A stretch of 64,000 bases of DNA, taken from contig CAIMLX010000267.1 of assembly GCA_903842455.1 (NCBI GenBank), forward strand, positions 1-64,000, written 5' to 3'. Positions 61,380 through 64,000 of this stretch are shown here, piece by piece. Made by a program: the position numbers and the translations under genes. The DNA is from an uncultured Hyphomicrobiales bacterium. GTDB taxonomy: Bacteria > Pseudomonadota > Alphaproteobacteria > Rhizobiales > Devosiaceae. The notes below the pieces were generated by a model. That model was not told where the DNA came from and searched no databases. It saw only the letters and a program-made list of their open reading frames with translations. The first letter of the stretch is position 1; each line of letters opens with the position of its first letter.

Positions 61380-61790
61380 CCCTCTCCCGACGGAATGGGG
61401 GCAGTTTCGCATGGGCTGGACCGGCGGGGATAAGTCGCCGGGATTGCGCGAGGTCGCTCGGTCGGACGACCCCCTCTCCGCAGTTCCGCTAGGCAGCGAA
61501 CTGCCAAGCTTCACTATCCTCCCCCGCCGAGGGGGAGGAGGCGACGGGGCCGATGGCTCGGCGATATGACAGGGGCCGTCGCTCGACTGGTGGGCTTAGT
61601 CCCCGTGAGACGGCGGGCTGGACATTTGCGTGTGTGGCCGCCCCCTCCACCAGCTACGCTGGTCCCCCTCCCCCGTGGCTTCGCCACAGGGGAGGACCAC
61701 CCGGCGACCTCGGTGCCCCGACCTGTGTCCTCACCCGCAGAGCGGGGAGGGGGACCACCCGAAGGGTGGTGGTGGGGGCGGCAGGTATGC
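61380..61790. repeat. Cluster of GC-rich extragenic palindromes
   Basis: CCTCCCCC-GCCGA-GGGGGAGG, ACCAGC-TAC-GCTGGT, CCCCGTGGC-TTC-GCCACAGGGG, CCACCC-GAA-GGGTGG; no credible CDS. Confidence 0.55.
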
Positions 61791-61888
61791 TGACCTGAAT
61801 CCGATTACCAACTGCGATTGCCCCGTACCGCGGCGGGGATGGTAGCGAGGGGCTTGGCCAGGAGCCTGGCGTAGCCGAGGCGCCCCCG

Positions 61889-62446
61889 CTACGGCTCGAG
61901 TTCGATGTCCCAGTAGAGGTAGTCGAGCCAGCTCTGGTGAAGGTGGTTGGGGGGGAAGCTGCGCCCGTTATTGTGCAGGTCGTGCACCGTGGGCTGGTAG
62001 GGCGTCTGCATCGGGAACATCTTGATTTCCCGCGGCAAACGGTTGGCCTTCCTGAGGTTGCAGGGGGCGCAGGCGGCGACGACGTTTTCCCATGTAGTGC
62101 GCCCGCCCTTCGACCGAGGGATCACGTGATCGAAGGTCAGGTCGTCCTTGCAGCCGCAATACTGGCACTGGAATTTGTCGCGCAGGAAGACGTTGAAGCG
62201 GGTGAAGGCCGGGTGCCGGGCCGGGCGCACGTAGTCCTTGAGCGAGACGACGCTGGGGAGCGCCATCTCGAAGCTCGGGGATTTGATGGTCCGGTCGTAG
62301 GTGGACACGACATTCACTCGGTCGAGGCAGATCGCCTTCACCGCGTCCTGCCAGGACCACAGCGACAGAGGATAGTAGCTGAGCGGACGGAAGTCCGCGT
62401 TCAGCACCAAGGTCGGGCAGCTCTCAAGCGACACATGTACAGTCAC
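61889..62446 (-). CDS. HNH endonuclease family protein
   Basis: FQCQYCGCKDDLTFDHVIPRSKGGRTTWENVVAACAPCNLRKAN. Confidence 0.93.
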   Translation of the reverse strand: MTVHVSLESCPTLVLNADFRPLSYYPLSLWSWQDAVKAICLDRVNVVSTYDRTIKSPSFEMALPSVVSLKDYVRPARHPAFTRFNVFLRDKFQCQYCGCKDDLTFDHVIPRSKGGRTTWENVVAACAPCNLRKANRLPREIKMFPMQTPYQPTVHDLHNNGRSFPPNHLHQSWLDYLYWDIELEP

Positions 62447-62540
62447 CTGGCGCCCCCGTAACAGGAATCGCGGCTAGTCATGATCAGCAATAGTCTATGC
62501 CTACTGTGACACGGCTGTGAAGCGCGATTCTAGCAGTGGC

Positions 62541-63191
62541 TCAGCCCAGCCGCGCCATGAGGAACGATGTGGCGAAGTCGAGCCCGTCGGGCGCGATACC
62601 GTGCGCCGTGTTGGGCGAGATGTGCAGGGAAACCTCGAAGCCGGAAGCGCTTAGCTCCGTCGCAGCCTGCCGCGACAGGCCGGGGGCGACTATCTGGTCG
62701 AGCTCGCCGTGGATCAGGGCGACCGGCGGTTTGGCGAACTTGCCCTCGGCGAATCCGTCGGCCGGAAAGAAGGCGCCCGAGCAGGCGACGATGCCGGCGA
62801 GTTCCTCATCGATCGCGGTGCCGACATGCAGCGCCATCATGGCGCCCTGCGAGAAGCCGCCGAGAATGGTGCGGGCCGGCGTGATCTCCGTCTGCGACCA
62901 GAGGTCGGTGAGGAACTCCTTGATCGTCGGCGCGGCGGCCCTGGCGCCTTCGATGCGGCCGGAGATACGATCGAGGTTGAGCGGAAACCACTGGAAGCCG
63001 AAGGGGCTGCCGACACAGGGCTCTGGGGCGTTCGGCGCGACGAACATCGCATCGGGCAGCAGCTGTCTCCAGTGCTGGCCGAGGCTGATCAGGTCGCTGC
63101 CATCGGAGCCGTAGCCGTGGAGCAGGATCACCGCCTGGGTGGCGGGGCGGCCGGATTTCGGGGGGAGCAGCGGGCCGTTGAGTTTTACCAT
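62541..63191 (-). CDS. Alpha/beta hydrolase, carboxylesterase/phospholipase family
   Basis: AVILLHGYGSDGSDLISLGQ..GGFSQGAMMALHVG..HGELDQIV. Confidence 0.92.
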   Translation of the reverse strand: MVKLNGPLLPPKSGRPATQAVILLHGYGSDGSDLISLGQHWRQLLPDAMFVAPNAPEPCVGSPFGFQWFPLNLDRISGRIEGARAAAPTIKEFLTDLWSQTEITPARTILGGFSQGAMMALHVGTAIDEELAGIVACSGAFFPADGFAEGKFAKPPVALIHGELDQIVAPGLSRQAATELSASGFEVSLHISPNTAHGIAPDGLDFATSFLMARLG

Positions 63192-63862
63192 CAGATGGAG
63201 AGTCCTTCCTTGTTGCGGACCGCGGCATAGTAGCGCCAGAGCAGCAGCGCGGCGGTGGAGCGGTAGGGCGACCATGATTCCGCCAGCGAAATCAGGTCCT
63301 TGGCGACGGGTTTGGCGGGCAGGTTGAATGCCCACTCCACGGCGCGCTGCAGGGCAACGTCGCCGGCGGGGAAAATATCCGGATGCCGGGCGGAGAACAT
63401 CAGGTAGATTTCGGCCGTCCACGGACCGATCCCCTTCAGCCTGGTCAACGCGGCGATGGCCTGTTCGGCAGGGAGTTCGGCGAGGGGCGCGAAATCGAAC
63501 TCGCCGGCGGTGACCGCTTCGGCGATGGCGCGGATGGTGCGGTACTTGGCGCCGGACTGGCCGGAGTTCCGGACGATTTGTTCGCTGAGCAGCAGGTAGC
63601 CGGCGGGGTCCAGGGCCCCCTCGAGTTGCGCGAAGCGGCTCCAGATGGCGTCGGCGGACTGGGTGGAGACCTGCTGGCCGGTGACGATGCGGGCGAGGCC
63701 TGCGAAGCCGCCGGGGGAGTGACGGACCTCGAAGGCGCCGGCGCGCTCGGCTACGATGGCGAGGCGGGGATCGAGCGCGAGCAGGGCGGTCAGGTGGGCC
63801 GCTAGGGTCTCGGGAGAATCGAGGCGCTCTGTCAGAGGGTTAGCGGGGGTGGTAGAAGCCAT
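63191..63862 (-). CDS. DNA-3-methyladenine glycosylase II family (HhH-GPD)
   Basis: LTRLKGIGPWTAEIYLMFSARHPDIFPAGDVALQRAV HhH-GPD motif; start chosen at ATG 63862 (alternatives 63868, 63883). Confidence 0.9.
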   Translation of the reverse strand: MASTTPANPLTERLDSPETLAAHLTALLALDPRLAIVAERAGAFEVRHSPGGFAGLARIVTGQQVSTQSADAIWSRFAQLEGALDPAGYLLLSEQIVRNSGQSGAKYRTIRAIAEAVTAGEFDFAPLAELPAEQAIAALTRLKGIGPWTAEIYLMFSARHPDIFPAGDVALQRAVEWAFNLPAKPVAKDLISLAESWSPYRSTAALLLWRYYAAVRNKEGLSI

Positions 63863-63865
63863 GGT

Positions 63866-64000
63866 CATGTCATTGAAGCCCATATTGCGCTTCGCGCCCA
63901 GCCCAAACGGCTTGCTGCACCTCGGTCACGCCTATTCGGCGCTGATGACCCAGCGACAAGCGCAAGCCCTTGGTGGCACGATGCTTTTGCGGATCGAGGA
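63866..64000 (+). CDS. gluQ: tRNA glutamyl-Q(34) synthetase, N-terminal part (truncated by window)
   Basis: MSLKPILRFAPSPNGLLHLGHAYSALMTQRQAQALGGTMLLRIE; class I HLGH motif. Confidence 0.85.

Noticed and set aside
1-64000. CRISPR arrays, rRNA, tRNA, prophage or transposase genes
   Set aside because: None recognised by reading the sequence and ORF translations; a tRNAscan or CRISPR finder run would be needed to exclude them fully.

Overview
64 kb of high-GC chromosomal DNA from an alphaproteobacterium (gene content and order resemble Hyphomicrobiales such as Devosia; this taxonomic call is inference). No rRNA, tRNA, CRISPR array, phage or transposase was recognised. Main blocks: (1) Lrp regulator divergent from a transketolase/PDH-E1-like enzyme; (2) dipeptide-type ABC transporter operon with an aminotransferase V gene and a GntR/FCD regulator, with the same 20-bp box upstream of both transporter units; (3) stress and metabolic genes, a frameshifted glycosyltransferase remnant, an orphan MalK/UgpC-type ATPase and kynureninase; (4) papain-like protease-DUF4384 plus OmpA pair; (5) a large chemotaxis locus (cheD, mcp, cheR, cheB, cheY, four tandem mcp genes, and a divergent small gene with a CheZ/CheT-like DxxxQ motif) with no cheA or cheW in the window; (6) methylglyoxal synthase and livGFHM; (7) duplicated SDR genes with a duplicated operator and a TetR gene; (8) housekeeping genes (pyc, ispG, ispA, rpmF, fumC, alkA, start of gluQ). 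The most interesting signals are the putative CheZ-like phosphatase, MCP C-terminal CheR-tether motifs with one copy lost by a 1-nt frameshift, a C8 tract that switches a small membrane protein between separate and MCP-fused states, a double-sensor MCP, two terminator-like hairpins whose 3' arms carry the Shine-Dalgarno sequence, and several perfect or repeated operator-like dyads.
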